Below, piece by piece: positions 5,706 to 7,220 of a stretch of DNA of 7,220 nt (the first letter of the stretch is position 1; the number at the start of each line of letters is the position of its first letter). Source of the stretch: Planctomycetota bacterium (GTDB taxonomy: Bacteria > Planctomycetota > Phycisphaerae > Phycisphaerales > SM1A02); contig JAPUKX010000363.1 in the NCBI GenBank assembly GCA_027295435.1, forward strand, positions 1 to 7,220. Direction: 5' to 3'. The translations under genes were made by a program, and so were the position numbers. The notes under the pieces are model-generated. The model did no database searches, was not told where the DNA came from, and saw only the letters and a program-made list of their open reading frames with translations.

Positions 5706-5897
5706 GGTATTGTCAAGTTGAGGCCATGGCTGGCAGAGTAGCTGATGACGCGCCAGCCCCTCAGCTATCACGGCTATCGATTCCCGCCCGAGATCATCAG
5801 TGACGCCGTCTGGCTCTACCACCGCTTTTGTCTTAGCTTCCGCGATGCCGAAGACCTGTTGGCCCAACGCCGCGGCGCGGCAGGGCGCGAGATCTGA
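5706..5897 (+). mobile_element. IS6-family element remnant: left terminus plus transposase N-terminus
   Basis: The remnant begins with GGTATTGTCAAGTTGAGG at 5706. An ATG at 5745-5747 opens a frame reading MTRQPLSYHGYRFPPEIISD, then AVWLYHRFCLSFRDAEDLLAQR, and ending at a TGA at 5895-5897. This is the signature N-terminus of IS6/IS240-type transposases (YRFPPEIIxxAVWLYxRFxLSxRDxEDLLAxRG). The match stops after about codon 42 (base 5870), where the family would continue GVxVxYExIRxW. The next eight codons are unrelated and reach the stop. The helix-turn-helix is incomplete and the catalytic domain is absent, so the product is inactive. No right-hand terminus is visible downstream. Confidence 0.85.
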
Positions 5898-5961
5898 ACC
5901 CCTCAGGTCGCAGGATTCGTGCACCAGCGCCCCGGCCTGGCCTCACCACCAATCTCCATCG

Positions 5962-5997
5962 ACGTCAGGGCTACCACCCCCCGCGCCGGCCTGACGT
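5962..5997. repeat. 8-bp inverted repeat downstream of terminase stop
   Basis: ACGTCAGG (5962-5969) and CCTGACGT (5990-5997) are perfect complements around a 20-base C-rich loop. The repeat begins six bases after the terminase stop codon on the minus strand. It could act as a weak transcription stop but lacks a following T-run. The rest of 5898-6002 shows no gene; no portal gene follows the terminase as would be usual in a phage genome. Confidence 0.35.
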
Positions 5998-6002
5998 TTA
6001 TA

Positions 6003-7220
6003 TCAATCTCCCGGGAACCAGCATCCGTGCTTGATGACGTAGCGCTCGAAACTGTCGTCCGGCTGGCCGTCGAGATCCATGTAGTCGCGTTCCCCGCAGA
6101 TGATGAGTTCGGGCGACCGCTGCGTCTGCCAGGCGTAGTGCTTGACGGCCAACGCCAGCGCACACACCGCGTCGTCATGCATGCCCTCAGCGGCCGCGTA
6201 CCGCACACCGGTCGGCATGTACGCGTACTCGAACGCCTCCAGCTCCAGGACGAGCGGTCCGTCGGGGATCTGGACCCGCTGCTGCTGGATGGCCAGGGCC
6301 AGGCCCTCCATGATCTGCTGCTTGCTGCTGGCGGAAAAGTGGAACCCCTGCACGCACGTGTCCGCGACACGTTGCAACTGATCGACAATGGGATCGCCCA
6401 CGCCGGTGGAGTCGATCAGGGTGGGCGTCGTACCGATGGACTGGACGATGGCCGTCAACGTCTCGGGCCAGGGCCGCTGAAACCGCAGAAATCGGCACAC
6501 ACGTCCGTTGGCGTCCAGGGCGACACCCACGGTCCAATCGCGGCTCTTCGCCAGGTCCCATCCCGAGACCACGGGCTCGTCGTCGCTCAACGGCCCCACG
6601 CAGGCGGCGATCGCGTCGAATCCGAACGGGTTGCCTTGATCATCCGAGGCTTCGGCGTAGTAAAGCTGGCGGAATATCTGTGGGGGAACACCCGCTGCGC
6701 GTCGGCGAGTTCGGCGGCGTCGAAAATGCCGGCCTGGACGGCGTCGTCGGCCGTGAGCCGAAAATGGGCCATATCGGGCGCCCCGGCCTCCGCCTGGCGC
6801 GCCAGGCGATAGACCCAGTTGCGCCGGCCCCTGACGTTTCCGATGATGCGGGCGAGGCCGTGCGTGGCCGTGATCGTCGAGCGGACGGCATGCCACGCCG
6901 CTTCCTTGCAGCGCGTGGCTTCGTCGATCACGACGGCACGGACGTCTTCGCCGTAGAGGGTGTCGGGATGGTCGGCGCTCTTGAAACAGAGGGTGGTGTG
7001 GTTGGGCAACGTGAGGGTGAGCCGACTGCCGTGGGCCGTGTACGTCCCAGGCGTCAGAAAGCGTTGCAACCGGTCAAAGGCCATGCGGGCCTGTATCGAC
7101 ACCGGCGCCAACCACCAGAATTGATCACCGGGACGGCCTCGGAGGGCGCACTCGACCAACCAGACGAGACAGGCGACGGTCTTGCCGCACTTGGTGGTGG
7201 CTTCGATGATGACGATGCGA
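6003..7220 (-). pseudogene. Phage terminase large subunit, 5'-partial with a one-base frameshift
   Basis: Terminase large subunits cut and pump phage DNA into capsids using an N-terminal ATPase and a C-terminal RNase H-like nuclease. At the window edge (about 7190-7215) the frame reads IVIIEATTKCGKTVACLVWL, a Walker A region of the type ATxKxGKT. Walker B is AVVIDEATRCKEAAW, followed by STITATHGLARIIGNVRGRRNW. The nuclease part has SGWDLAKSRDWTV with its first acidic residue, TLIDSTGVGDPIV with the second, and MHDDAVCALALA with the third. The gene is split. The ATPase frame runs down to about 6687 (AELADAQRVFP), then the match continues one frame over (QIFRQLYYAEASDDQGNPFGFDA) to the stop at 6003-6005. 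The break lies at a run of five C on the minus strand (6682-6686); one extra C restores the frame. The N-terminus lies outside the window. It is probably a prophage relic or prophage edge. Confidence 0.9.

Noticed and set aside
5670..5924. 84-codon minus-strand open frame across the IS6 remnant
   Set aside because: The plus strand here encodes the recognisable transposase N-terminus; the minus-strand frame is its shadow.
6682..6686. Programmed -1 frameshift in the terminase
   Set aside because: Large terminases are not known to need programmed frameshifting, and the C5 run lacks a canonical slippery heptamer; a one-base indel is simpler.
5919..6812. 297-codon plus-strand open frame opposite the terminase
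   Set aside because: The terminase nuclease motifs lie on the minus strand in register; the opposite frame is compositionally biased and motif-free.

Overview
The window is a stretch of GC-rich bacterial DNA (roughly 60-70% G+C in the 60-base blocks I sampled within the metabolic genes). Nearly every recognisable gene is on the minus strand. Gene content and order (HAD phosphatase, SMP-30 lactonase, transketolase, RpiB, transaldolase) look like a carbohydrate/pentose-phosphate operon of a free-living chromosome. I cannot assign a phylum from this sequence.

Reading the minus strand from right to left: (1) 7220-6003 is most of a phage-type terminase large subunit, cut by the window edge at its Walker A motif and broken by a one-base frameshift in a homopolymer. 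(2) 5897-5663 holds insertion-sequence debris: two diverged IS6-family left ends in tandem, the second carrying only the first ~42 codons of a transposase. (3) 5662-5116 looks like a mobile integron gene cassette. It has a possible core site GTTAGAC, a small four-helix DoxX-like membrane protein of clearly lower G+C (about 52%), and an attC-like folded site overlapping its stop codon. (4) 5115-4845 is an intergenic stretch without a convincing gene. (5) 4844-3253 encodes a HAD-superfamily phosphatase and an SMP-30/gluconolactonase-type lactonase. (6) 3233-2937 is only the C-terminal dimerisation domain of a pyridine nucleotide-disulfide oxidoreductase. (7) 2869-195 encodes transketolase, ribose-5-phosphate isomerase B and the first 49 codons of transaldolase. 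(8) 194-1 is an internally deleted IS6-family element interrupting transaldolase.

Transketolase, RpiB and transaldolase would form the non-oxidative pentose-phosphate core, tightly packed: the tkt stop and rpiB start share a base, and 15 nt separate rpiB from tal. The lactonase upstream fits sugar-acid or oxidative-branch metabolism. The operon appears to be decaying: tkt has an in-frame ochre stop 63 codons before its natural end, tal is split by an IS remnant, and the oxidoreductase has lost its 5' three-quarters. Some lesions (tkt stop, terminase frameshift) could be sequencing errors; the IS insertion and the oxidoreductase truncation are structural.

The most interesting features are the attC-like site with its DoxX cassette beside IS6 ends, and the same 17-bp IS terminus at both 178-194 (reverse) and 5706-5722 (forward). 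These flank the entire operon in inverted orientation.
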